Positions 1 to 6,901 of a DNA stretch of 7,673 bases are shown in pieces. Both the position numbers and the translations under genes were made by a program. The notes under the pieces were generated by a model. That model did not search any database and was not told the origin of the DNA. It saw only the letters and a list, made by a program, of their open reading frames with translations. Position 1 is the first letter of the stretch, and every line of letters begins with the position of its first letter. The DNA is from Cytophagales bacterium (GTDB lineage Bacteria > Bacteroidota > Bacteroidia > Cytophagales > Cyclobacteriaceae). Location of the stretch: assembly GCA_027317105.1 (NCBI GenBank), contig DAHVFH010000001.1:1-7673 (forward strand), given 5' to 3'.

Positions 1-847
1 CTTTTAAGGACCATAACCATTGCTTGTAAAGGATTACAAATTCAGAAAAAGAATAAAAAATTAATGGAAGAGAGAAGAAGGCAGCAAATGAAACAAATAA
101 ATAGAGAAGTGTTTTAATACGTGGGGATTTCAAAACAAAAAAAACACTAGCAATGCCTCCATAGCCTTTTATAAAGAAGTTTATTGCAGGATAGATTGAA
201 GCCTGTTTAATTTTGTTTTTTTCTAATGTTGTTACTGAGAGGACAATAAAAGCTGCAATGATTGGGTTATTTTGCATGTTTTCTACCGATGTTATTAGTT
301 CAGGGAGAATTAATAGTAGAAAAAACAACTCCTTATTACGACTAAGCTTTAAACTTCTTATCCCCCAAAAGTAGGTTGTAGTTATTGTTATGGTCCATGC
401 AACTACCCCTAAACCAGTTTGTAAATAAGCAAATGGAATAAATAAAACTGAAAAGGAAGGATTATAAAGAAAGACATCAAAATACTCATTCGGGTATTCC
501 AAATATAAGTTTTGATGGTTCACAAGATGAAAAACTGAATCTTTAAAAATCGTGAAGTTATTATAAGCATCAAGTAGATATTGTTGAAAACCTATAATTG
601 TAGCTACAAGAATATATAGAATTAGAAGTAGTACAGCCTGTCTTTCTTGACTGGGTTGAAAACGGTTATAATAATTCAATAATTTAAGTTGTACTTTTTC
701 CTTATCAATCTTTCCTACCAATTTCTCTTTAAAATAGATTACAAGTAACGTTCGATGTATTTGAAAATACCGAACCAAATGACCAAGAATCGTTAGCGGG
801 TAAAATGGAGAGGAATATAGATTAGGTCTTTGATTAAACACGGCCAT
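1..847 (-). CDS. DUF2029/GT87-family membrane glycosyltransferase, C-terminus beyond window
   Basis: Partial gene: 282 codons are visible and the frame is open at the left edge. GT87 proteins are polytopic membrane glycosyltransferases, typically alpha-mannosyltransferases using polyprenyl-phosphate sugars to build cell-surface glycans; that role is inferred from the family. The hydrophobic first segment (about 71-88) is followed by the acidic loop pattern usual for the family: HQNLYLEYPNEYFDVFLYNP (111-130). Next come membrane segments at about 131-160 and 174-187, an ENMQNNPIIAAFIVL helix (189-203), INFFIKGYGG (222-231) and FVILYKQWLWSLK at the edge. Typical members have roughly 400 residues, so about 100 or more should lie outside. 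The first 65 residues before the first membrane segment form an unusually long, basic extension. The ATG at 847 is the first possible start because TAA precedes it directly in frame. No Shine-Dalgarno is visible. Base composition is more A/T-rich than the operon upstream, which may indicate transfer. Confidence 0.82.
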   Translation of the reverse strand, partial: MAVFNQRPNLYSSPFYPLTILGHLVRYFQIHRTLLVIYFKEKLVGKIDKEKVQLKLLNYYNRFQPSQERQAVLLLILYILVATIIGFQQYLLDAYNNFTIFKDSVFHLVNHQNLYLEYPNEYFDVFLYNPSFSVLFIPFAYLQTGLGVVAWTITITTTYFWGIRSLKLSRNKELFFLLLILPELITSVENMQNNPIIAAFIVLSVTTLEKNKIKQASIYPAINFFIKGYGGIASVFFVLKSPRIKTLLYLFVSFAAFFSLPLIFYSFSEFVILYKQWLWSLK

Positions 848-991
848 TTATAATAATTTGAATTTCAAGCTACTTTTAGATCCGCGCAATGCAAGGGGTA
901 TGATGGTTAGTTCAACAAAAATATAAACAGGCTGAACCATCTCTATTTTAAGATTTCGCGTATATTCATTTAGATCAAAATCTATAACCAT
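848..991 (-). CDS. possible 47-residue small ORF directly upstream of the GT87-like gene
   Basis: An ATG at 991 opens a 47-codon frame ending in TAA at 848-850, immediately before and in the same frame as the ATG of the membrane glycosyltransferase. The predicted peptide starts MVIDFDLNEYTRN and has a hydrophobic middle (VYIFVELTIIPLAL, residues 22-35) followed by a basic tail (RGSKSSLKFKLL). I do not recognise it. It could be a small membrane peptide, a leader whose translation couples to the next gene, the remnant of an N-terminal extension cut off by a stop mutation, or chance in an A/T-rich region. No ribosome binding site is evident, and Bacteroidota genes often lack one. The zero-base spacing and shared frame are the only arguments for it being real. 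Confidence 0.25.
   Translation of the reverse strand: MVIDFDLNEYTRNLKIEMVQPVYIFVELTIIPLALRGSKSSLKFKLL
916..923 (-). promoter_or_regulatory. candidate Bacteroidota -7 element (TAnnTTTG) upstream of the GT87-like gene
   Basis: The minus strand reads TATTTTTG, an exact match to the Bacteroidota primary-sigma -7 consensus TAnnTTTG, about 70 bases upstream of the ATG at 847. No TTG is present at the expected -33 spacing, and the element lies inside the candidate small ORF. An eight-base match with four fixed T/A positions is common by chance in such A/T-rich DNA, so this is a weak call. Confidence 0.2.
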
Positions 992-1053
992 AAAATTTGA
1001 TAAATTTAAAAGAAAATATAGACCCCTCCCCTAACGCAAAAATCTATATAACC

Positions 1054-1073
1054 GTTGGTGACCTACAACCAAC
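1054..1073. repeat. short inverted repeat, 6-bp stem with 8-base loop
   Basis: GTTGGT (1054-1059) pairs perfectly with ACCAAC (1068-1073) across an 8-base loop. It lies about 50 bases past the stop of the dimethylformamidase-like lipoprotein gene, just beyond a second inverted repeat. On the minus strand the stem is not followed directly by a T run; five Ts appear only about 12 bases later. It could be part of a bipartite terminator or an operator, or it could be chance. Confidence 0.3.
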
Positions 1074-1076
1074 CAA

Positions 1077-1108
1077 AATGCAATATAATTGGGAATAGGA
1101 ATTGCATT
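1077..1108 (-). terminator. possible transcription terminator of the sigma-factor operon
   Basis: AATGCAAT (1077-1084) and ATTGCATT (1101-1108) form a perfect 8-bp inverted repeat around a 16-base spacer. It starts 16 bases downstream of the stop of the last gene in the leftward operon. In the direction of transcription the second arm runs into two further Ts and then GG, so the T tract is short (four Ts in all), and the stem is A/T-rich. This is weak for a classical intrinsic terminator. The position, between the operon end and a gene of different type and composition, is the main support. Confidence 0.35.
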
Positions 1109-1123
1109 CTGCATAAAGCTAAA

Positions 1124-2479
1124 TTAATTTGAAAAGATTTTCGATCCAGCAAGTAGTTTGACAATCGCATTTTGAGTTATTGTTTTTATTTTTTGGCCTG
1201 AATTGGACGATCCTATCCCGAACGAAGAACACCACTTATTACTGCCCGTATTTACAATTATCCCAGAAGACCTCGTTTTTTGAAGAATAACAAAAGTGCC
1301 AATAGTTTCCTTCCCTCCTCGGCTTCCTAGATCAAACCCAATTAATTCAAATTGCTGAAATTTTAATTGACTGTTATCAAGGATCGGAAAGCCACCTGAA
1401 TCAAACCCTGAAGTGGGCGCGCCATCATATTCACTTGTAGGCAGGCTAATTATTTCCCCTTTTTTCAAATTTAATCCTTCTAAAAGTGGAGCGCTTGGAT
1501 TGTAAATTTTATAGCCGTCCCAACCATTATCGACCTTGAGTCCATAACCCCCATGATTAAAATCTGCGCCTATGCTTGAAAGTATGGGGTATTGCAGCGA
1601 AGGATCATACCAATTAATAGTTTTTAATAAGGGATCAGGCTCGGGATCCATTCCCGCATTCTTGTAACAAATCATCGCGTCTTTTGCGGCCGTATATCGC
1701 ACTTGCCACCACATGGTATTGCCGGACAAAATGATTGCATTTTTGCCTTCGTCAATAAACCGATCGAAATTGTTTCTGGCTTTCCGCGACCAGTATTCAT
1801 TGTGCCCAATAATCGCTATAACCCTGCTAAATTGAAAAGTTGAATAATCGTCTAGATCGATATCAGAAATGTAGTTGACTTTAATATTGCTTAATGATGG
1901 AAACCATTTCAAGCATGCATCGCATCCGCTCTCCTCGACAGAGCCATCGGTTGGCCGGAGAAAAGAAACAATCGGGGCAGCAGAATTATGGGTGTACATA
2001 TCTTTTCCACCGCTTAGGTTGTAGGCATTGATTGTATTGGTTGGATAGACCACGGTTAAGTCAGTTGTCGTTGCCGATTTTACGATGAATCGAATTTTAT
2101 TTTCAATAAAGTAAATGCCACTGACTAGGGTGGAGGGCAATTTGACTTTACCGTTGCCTGCAAAGTTGAACCCATTTTTCCATGGCTCAACAGGCTGAGT
2201 TAGTTGAGGGTAAATTGAAACATTAGCAGTAAAAGCGAGAGTCCCATTTACATCATAAAAGTTTAGTCCACATTGAAGGCTTGAACTAGATTGAAGAAAT
2301 ACAGTTACGCTATCTCCCGGGTAGTAGGATGTCTTGTCGGTATAACCCGTAATGACATTCAATCCACAGGCCGATAAGGTTGGCACAGGTGGCGACTTTG
2401 GCGCTATTGTTTCCTTCGTGTTACAGGATTGGAGCACAGCCACGATACCAATAAATAGAATATATTTTTTTGCCATCAT
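1124..2479 (-). CDS. lipoprotein related to the N,N-dimethylformamidase large-subunit C-terminal domain
   Basis: A 451-residue predicted lipoprotein, last gene of the operon. The signal peptide ends in lipobox LQSC with Cys19 as the acylation site. Residues about 40-135 form a beta-rich, Ig-like domain (GYTDKTSYYPGDSV, then LVSGIYFIENKIRFIVK), as in proteins of this family. Residues about 145-445 resemble the dimethylformamidase beta-subunit-like domain: NAYNLSGGKDMY (151-162), VSFLRPTDG (171-179), IIGHNEYWS (223-231), LSGNTMWWQVR (251-261) and IIVNTGSNKWCSSFG (407-421). In characterised N,N-dimethylformamidase this domain holds a mononuclear iron bound by two tyrosines and a glutamate. Tyr153 and Glu228 are plausible equivalents of two ligands, but the usual RPY reads RPT here. 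A CxxC (Cys186-Cys189) sits nearby. A substrate cannot be assigned, and amidase activity should not be assumed. Two tandem ATGs (2479, 2476) give nearly the same protein. Confidence 0.82.
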   Translation of the reverse strand: MMAKKYILFIGIVAVLQSCNTKETIAPKSPPVPTLSACGLNVITGYTDKTSYYPGDSVTVFLQSSSSLQCGLNFYDVNGTLAFTANVSIYPQLTQPVEPWKNGFNFAGNGKVKLPSTLVSGIYFIENKIRFIVKSATTTDLTVVYPTNTINAYNLSGGKDMYTHNSAAPIVSFLRPTDGSVEESGCDACLKWFPSLSNIKVNYISDIDLDDYSTFQFSRVIAIIGHNEYWSRKARNNFDRFIDEGKNAIILSGNTMWWQVRYTAAKDAMICYKNAGMDPEPDPLLKTINWYDPSLQYPILSSIGADFNHGGYGLKVDNGWDGYKIYNPSAPLLEGLNLKKGEIISLPTSEYDGAPTSGFDSGGFPILDNSQLKFQQFELIGFDLGSRGGKETIGTFVILQKTRSSGIIVNTGSNKWCSSFGIGSSNSGQKIKTITQNAIVKLLAGSKIFSN

Positions 2480-2523
2480 AAATCTACGTTCATTTTCCAG
2501 TGCCTGTAATTTTTCATTCGCAT

Positions 2524-5016
2524 CTACAGTTTGAATTGTGCAGTGAACAGTACTCCAAAACTTCGGGCATTGGGGTTGCTCAAATAGGTTAACCGATGGA
2601 CAAAGTCAACGCGAAAGAATTTGAAAATGTTTTCCACCCCATAGCCCATTTCCACATAGGGGATTCCGGCTGTAAAATACCCTGTTCTAAGGGCTACTTC
2701 TCCTGTGGGGGTTAAGCGCGCAATCGAGCGTTGGTTGGCGCTGCGGAGGCTGCCATAAATTACATTTGCGGTGCCTACCAACCGCCATTTTAACCTTCTC
2801 AAAACGGGAATTTGGTTTACAATAAACCCTTCAAAATACTGTCTGTAGTGCATCGAAACAGATTCATCGCTTACAAATTCTCCGTAGCTCATCAAATTAA
2901 AAGTGTATTTTGAATAGACCACAGACTGATTACCGAGATGTACTGTAAGAAGCGGGTAGGGCAGTCGGTTATAAATGTATTCGCCTGATACTGAAAGGAC
3001 ACCAACTCCCAGCGGCCCCATCCTAATCTTTTTGTCGAGGTTCAAGCGAACTTTATCATAATTAAAATCGCTACCCGCGAGCCCTTTCATTCCGTGGGTG
3101 TATCTGAAGGTAAGCGCAGGCCACTTCTTTAGCCCAAGGCTAAGTCTTTCGTTCCCATTTTGAAGAAAGGTTTCATCTCGGGCGTAGCGGGTTTCAACAA
3201 AAACCTCGGCAGTCTGAAACTGTCTGTAAACCGGGGCAGTAGGATCAACGGAATTGCGTTGAAACCCAAATGGATAGGTAGGCTCAAAAGTAGAATAACG
3301 CGTGGCCAACTGTCCGGATAGGCCTGGGAGGAACTCCCTTTTGAAGGAAATAAACGCCTCGTTAAAATAATATGCTCGTTGAAATTGACCCCACCGCGCA
3401 GCTGTCAAAAACAACGGATGGGTACTCAATGCATCTTCATCCACCCCTAGCCGTATCACATCTTTGTGAACACGGAAAGTAAGCGTGGTCCATCGGTTTC
3501 GTGATAATATTCGTTGGGCAGAGGCCAAAAATTTTAGTTTAGTATCGTGAAACCCATACGCGAGCATGCCCCGATAAACCATTTTCCTGCTGAAGCTAAT
3601 GTTGGTTTTGAACCCGGTTTGCACCCGCACCCCCTCCACACTATTCCAAGCTACTGTGCGCAGGTATGGGCCCACTTTGTACTTACCTAAATCATAATAA
3701 CCGTCCACCACTGCCTTGAATACCTCTGTGTAGGTTTTTACCACCGGAATATTTTTGATCGTGTCAATCATTTTATAAACATTCCTTTCCGTTGGACTCA
3801 ATGGCTCATGCCGCAGCGAATCCCAATACTTTTCATTGTGTTTAAGTTCTGCTCCATCCATAATAATAATGCGCTTCCCATAAAAGGAATTTTCGTGAGA
3901 ACGATTAATAACAATATTCTTGTTGTTGGTGTAGAATTTTGCCAATAAGCCTGCCGAGTTCTTGCTGATCTCACTCACGTTTACCAATACCCGGTTCTTA
4001 ACGGGCAGCCATGGGCCACTTGGTGTGGGTGTCAACTCTTGTTGGATGCGGATCTTGTCAATAAAATTCACGTTTGATTCCTTTCCTACCGAGGCGTCAA
4101 TTTGCCTGAGGGCAAAATCTTTTTTAGTGATCCAAAGAGATCCTTTGAAAGCTAGCTGTTGTGGATTTTTCGGGCTGAAGTCGAGACGATAACAAAAATC
4201 GTCTCCTACATATAGACTGTCGATCAAGTCATAGTCATAATACAATCGCCAACCGTCTGTTAGGGGCGAAACAAAATTTTTATTGAATATGCTGAGCCAA
4301 TTTTGATAGAAGTTATACTCTTGAAACGAGGAGCCCACCAATTCTGTCACCGTAGAGCCATTGCTTATCCCCACCCCGCTTATTTTTGTGTTCAGAATTT
4401 GCTCTGTCTTTACCTTTGGTGAGCTTCTAAAATAAACCCTTGAGGCACTTTCTGTGATAAAGAGAGGAAGGATTGGTTTGCCATCTTCACCCACCATCCG
4501 ATCAATACTGTCCATCACTTGGGTGATTTTTCGCATCACTTTTCGCTTGCGGAACTTTTCAGAGATCTGGTCTACATCCACTTCCGTTTTCGTATACGAA
4601 TCATATTCATAGGCCGCGAGATTGCGCTTGTCGTTCTTGCTTTTATTTCGCACCATGTTTCGAAGTATGGGGAAGGCAGGATTTTCACCGGCAACGACCA
4701 CTACCTCTTGCAGATGGGTTATGTCCTCCTCTAATTGAATGTTGATAACCTGCTTTCCCGCCCCCACGGCCTTTGTGCGCGGCTTGTACCCAATGGAAGT
4801 AACCATAATCGAATCGCAGGAAGTTGAGGTTCGCAACTGGAAATTGCCATCAAAGTCAGTGGTGACACCTATTGTTGTTCCTTTAAATATAACATTTGCA
4901 AATGGAATCGGATCGCCAGACCCCCCATCGGTGACTTTGCCCAGAACATTGATCTCTTGCGCTACCAATGATGTTGACACAAAGGTTAACCCTACAAAAT
5001 ACTTATGAAAATTCAT
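2524..5016 (-). CDS. CarboxypepD_reg-like and DUF5686 domain outer-membrane protein
   Basis: An 830-residue protein of a family widespread in Bacteroidota. Residues 1-20 are a Sec signal peptide ending LVAQ. Residues about 22-107 form a carboxypeptidase-regulatory-like beta-sandwich (INVLGKVTDGGSGDPIPFAN, then GVTTDFDGNFQL and SIGYKPR), the fold also found at the N-terminus of SusC-type receptors. The DUF5686 region follows with its recognisable ENPAFPILRNMVRNKSKN (111-128) and AYEYDSYTK (135-143). The second half, from about 450 to the end, alternates polar and aromatic residues as expected for an outer-membrane beta-barrel and ends VLFTAQFKL. There is no TonB plug domain, so it is not a SusC/RagA transporter. 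The family's function is unknown; transport or envelope assembly is only a guess. It starts 21 bases after the preceding gene's stop and is followed 44 bases later by the lipoprotein gene. Length is normal and no truncation is visible. Confidence 0.9.
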   Translation of the reverse strand: MNFHKYFVGLTFVSTSLVAQEINVLGKVTDGGSGDPIPFANVIFKGTTIGVTTDFDGNFQLRTSTSCDSIMVTSIGYKPRTKAVGAGKQVINIQLEEDITHLQEVVVVAGENPAFPILRNMVRNKSKNDKRNLAAYEYDSYTKTEVDVDQISEKFRKRKVMRKITQVMDSIDRMVGEDGKPILPLFITESASRVYFRSSPKVKTEQILNTKISGVGISNGSTVTELVGSSFQEYNFYQNWLSIFNKNFVSPLTDGWRLYYDYDLIDSLYVGDDFCYRLDFSPKNPQQLAFKGSLWITKKDFALRQIDASVGKESNVNFIDKIRIQQELTPTPSGPWLPVKNRVLVNVSEISKNSAGLLAKFYTNNKNIVINRSHENSFYGKRIIIMDGAELKHNEKYWDSLRHEPLSPTERNVYKMIDTIKNIPVVKTYTEVFKAVVDGYYDLGKYKVGPYLRTVAWNSVEGVRVQTGFKTNISFSRKMVYRGMLAYGFHDTKLKFLASAQRILSRNRWTTLTFRVHKDVIRLGVDEDALSTHPLFLTAARWGQFQRAYYFNEAFISFKREFLPGLSGQLATRYSTFEPTYPFGFQRNSVDPTAPVYRQFQTAEVFVETRYARDETFLQNGNERLSLGLKKWPALTFRYTHGMKGLAGSDFNYDKVRLNLDKKIRMGPLGVGVLSVSGEYIYNRLPYPLLTVHLGNQSVVYSKYTFNLMSYGEFVSDESVSMHYRQYFEGFIVNQIPVLRRLKWRLVGTANVIYGSLRSANQRSIARLTPTGEVALRTGYFTAGIPYVEMGYGVENIFKFFRVDFVHRLTYLSNPNARSFGVLFTAQFKL

Positions 5017-5037
5017 TGCGATTGGCTCATTAAACTT

Positions 5038-6345
5038 TTACCTGACCTTAATTGAATAGGCCGTTCGCAAGCCAAAGAGTTGCATGTTCAGGTTCTGGTC
5101 ACCAAATTTTCCTAAACTACGCTCGTAAAAGAGTGCGACCTCAAAAAAATTCTTCTTTTTAATAAGTCGGTTAATCCCTACTGCCAAATTTAAAGTACCC
5201 CCATTGAATTTCATTTGGTCAACTTGCTCGACATCGCTAATTACAAAGTCAGCGTATGGGGGCTTCTCTGGATACGTATAGGTGTAAGTATTTCGCAAAC
5301 CAAGATAAGGTGAGTAGCCCGCCTTCATTACAAGAAGCTGTTTATGTGTGAGCCACCAGCGGTATTTCAAGTTGATGGGCATGGATAGCAATTGGTTTTT
5401 TATTTGAACATTCTCAAGGACGCCTAACTCGGGCTTTATGTTAGGAAGATAAAAGGACTGAAAATTTTTATCTGTGGTCAGTTTAGTGTTGGTGTAATCC
5501 AGTGAAGTTTCAATGCTCCAATGAGGTGATACGGTCCATTCCACAGTTACTCCTGCTCGCGGCAACAGCCCTCCTGAACCTAAAGAAAAGATTCCTGCAG
5601 CCAAATCAAGATGAGGTGCTATGCCAATACCTACACCTGCCTTGTAGGAATGGCTTTCCATTTTATTGATCATCTTGCTGGGCAAATTCTTTAAAATAAT
5701 CTTGTGCGATTTTATAAGCCTACTTTCCTTTGAAGTAGACACAGAGTCGATTTCACCAGGGTTAACTATAGCAATGGGATCAAATAAGTACGCTTTATGC
5801 CTGATTCTCTTAACTCGGTCGGTAATGATCAGGAATGCCTCTCCGTTTTGGGTCTCCAGCACACCTTCTTGGGTTAACCGCTCATAAACCGTTTTTGGTA
5901 GAGAAGAAACGGAGCCAATGTGAAATCTTGAATCCGTACTCAATGAAGAAAGAACTTGCTTTTCAGGAGCAATGTCCATAGATGCTACGTTTTTTGCTGC
6001 TGGTTTAGATGGATCAATTATAAAAACTGAAGCGTTTGGTTGGTTTGAGTGAAGTTTTTCAATGACCAAAAGAAGCGAATCGATAATTGCCTTGCTATTG
6101 TCTAATTTTTGTGCAGATGAAATTTCTTTTTTATTAAAATTCCAATAAAAAAGACTATTAAACAGGGTAAATAAAATGAAGGTGGTGGCTACAAAAATTT
6201 CAGTGCGGTATTGTGAATACCAGGGTATTGTTTGGTAAGAAGCAAGACGGCTATGAAAACGATCTAATGCATTGGGCACTGAACCTGAAAATTCATGGCC
6301 TTCAAATTTATCTTTCAGCAATTCGTCAAAATCACTATCATCCAT
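5038..6345 (-). CDS. anti-sigma-factor-like membrane protein with C-terminal beta-barrel domain
   Basis: A 435-residue protein whose ATG overlaps the sigma-factor stop by 8 bases, indicating translational coupling and a functional pair. The N-terminal 45 residues (MDDSDFDELLKDKFEGHEFS, then NALDRFHSRL) are acidic, helical and resemble the cytoplasmic part of Bacteroidota anti-sigma proteins. One membrane segment lies at about 49-68. Residues about 70-225 are a polar, probably periplasmic linker that includes a possible short coiled coil (80-100). Residues about 233-435 have the alternating pattern, glycines and aromatic girdles of an outer-membrane beta-barrel domain (YKAGVGIGIAPHLDLAAG, MPINLKYRWWL, GGTLNLAVGIN, FFEVALFYERSLG). 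No cleavable signal peptide is seen. Inference: it holds the sigma factor at the inner membrane and senses envelope state; how a barrel-like domain behaves when tethered there is unclear. The anti-sigma role rests on context and the weak N-terminal resemblance. Confidence 0.75.
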   Translation of the reverse strand: MDDSDFDELLKDKFEGHEFSGSVPNALDRFHSRLASYQTIPWYSQYRTEIFVATTFILFTLFNSLFYWNFNKKEISSAQKLDNSKAIIDSLLLVIEKLHSNQPNASVFIIDPSKPAAKNVASMDIAPEKQVLSSLSTDSRFHIGSVSSLPKTVYERLTQEGVLETQNGEAFLIITDRVKRIRHKAYLFDPIAIVNPGEIDSVSTSKESRLIKSHKIILKNLPSKMINKMESHSYKAGVGIGIAPHLDLAAGIFSLGSGGLLPRAGVTVEWTVSPHWSIETSLDYTNTKLTTDKNFQSFYLPNIKPELGVLENVQIKNQLLSMPINLKYRWWLTHKQLLVMKAGYSPYLGLRNTYTYTYPEKPPYADFVISDVEQVDQMKFNGGTLNLAVGINRLIKKKNFFEVALFYERSLGKFGDQNLNMQLFGLRTAYSIKVR

Positions 6346-6901
6346 TTTGTTCAGTTTTTTTTTCTAGTTCAAGACTCAGGGCTTTCTTTAATTTTGAACG
6401 GGCTACACTTAAATTAGACTTTGAAGTGCCCTCGCTTATATTGAGTTTTTGCGCTATCTCACTGTGCTGATATCCCTCGATAGCATAAAGATTGAAAACA
6501 ATCTGATAAGAAGGAGGGAGTCGCTGAATTGCCTGAAGAATCACCTCTGTAGACAGATTACTTAATACATCGGGTGTTACCTGTTCCGCCTTAATGAAAG
6601 AGATATCAACATGGTCATAATGCTTTTCGTTTCTTCTAAAATTATCAATAGAGGAATTGATCATTATCCTGCGCAACCATGCTTTAAACGAAGTTCCAGG
6701 GCTATAATCGCCAGCATGGGTCATAATTTTACAAAAGCCATCATTCACAACTTCCAAAGCCTCATCTTGCGTGCGAGTGTAGCGCATGCAGATGCCCAAG
6801 GCATACCGATAGAATTGATTGTAAAGTTGATCTTGTGCCTTCCGATCACCTTTTTTACAACCTTGTAAAAGGATATTGATATTTTTCTCTTCGTTGGTTA
6901 T
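6338..6901 (-). CDS. ECF-type sigma-70 family RNA polymerase sigma factor, probable non-canonical ATA start
   Basis: First gene of the operon; directs RNA polymerase to a specific promoter set, probably for envelope genes. Counting from ATA at 6901 gives 187 residues, normal for an ECF factor. Region 2 spans about residues 26-95 (QLYNQFYRYALGICMRYT, DEALEVVNDGF, and SFKAWLRRIMINSSIDNFRR for -10 recognition). Region 4 spans about 125-175 (LPPSYQIVFNLYAIEGY, then the helix-turn-helix HSEIAQKLNISEGTSKSNLS). The only ATG/GTG/TTG near the 5' end is TTG at 6799, which gives 153 residues and drops the conserved LLQGCKKGDRKAQDQLYNQF. The frame is open up to a TAG at 6950-6952 with no ATG, GTG or TTG before 6799. 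ATA at 6901 gives (M)TNEEKNINILLQGCKKGD, a normal-looking N-terminus. ATC at 6904 is the alternative. The stop overlaps the next gene by 8 bases. Confidence 0.85.
   Translation of the reverse strand: MTNEEKNINILLQGCKKGDRKAQDQLYNQFYRYALGICMRYTRTQDEALEVVNDGFCKIMTHAGDYSPGTSFKAWLRRIMINSSIDNFRRNEKHYDHVDISFIKAEQVTPDVLSNLSTEVILQAIQRLPPSYQIVFNLYAIEGYQHSEIAQKLNISEGTSKSNLSVARSKLKKALSLELEKKTEQNG

Noticed and set aside
61..63. Apparent stop codon that would truncate the GT87-like protein near position 61
   Set aside because: A first reading seemed to end there, but base-by-base recounting showed a slipped frame; the correct frame reads on through positions 60 to 1 with family-like residues (EFVILYKQWLWSLK).
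2352..2534. Plus-strand open frame of 60 codons
   Set aside because: It lies opposite the lipoprotein signal-peptide region and the end of the DUF5686 gene, shows no recognisable domain, and is best explained as antisense shadow.
3962..5008. Three plus-strand open frames inside the DUF5686 gene (3962-4192, 4519-4734, 4739-5008)
   Set aside because: They are fully antisense to a confidently identified gene, their translations look like no family, and no leader features precede them.
2524..5016. SusC/RagA-type TonB-dependent receptor
   Set aside because: The N-terminal carboxypeptidase-like domain is shared with SusC proteins, but no plug domain is present, the length is short, and the NPAFPILR and YEYDSYTK segments fit DUF5686 instead.
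5666..5887. Plus-strand open frame of 73 codons
   Set aside because: Antisense to the linker region of the anti-sigma-like gene, with no protein-like features of its own.
6213..6868. Two plus-strand open frames (6213-6470 and 6611-6868)
   Set aside because: They run antisense to the sigma-factor gene and the start of its partner, where the minus-strand frame has clear sigma-factor homology.
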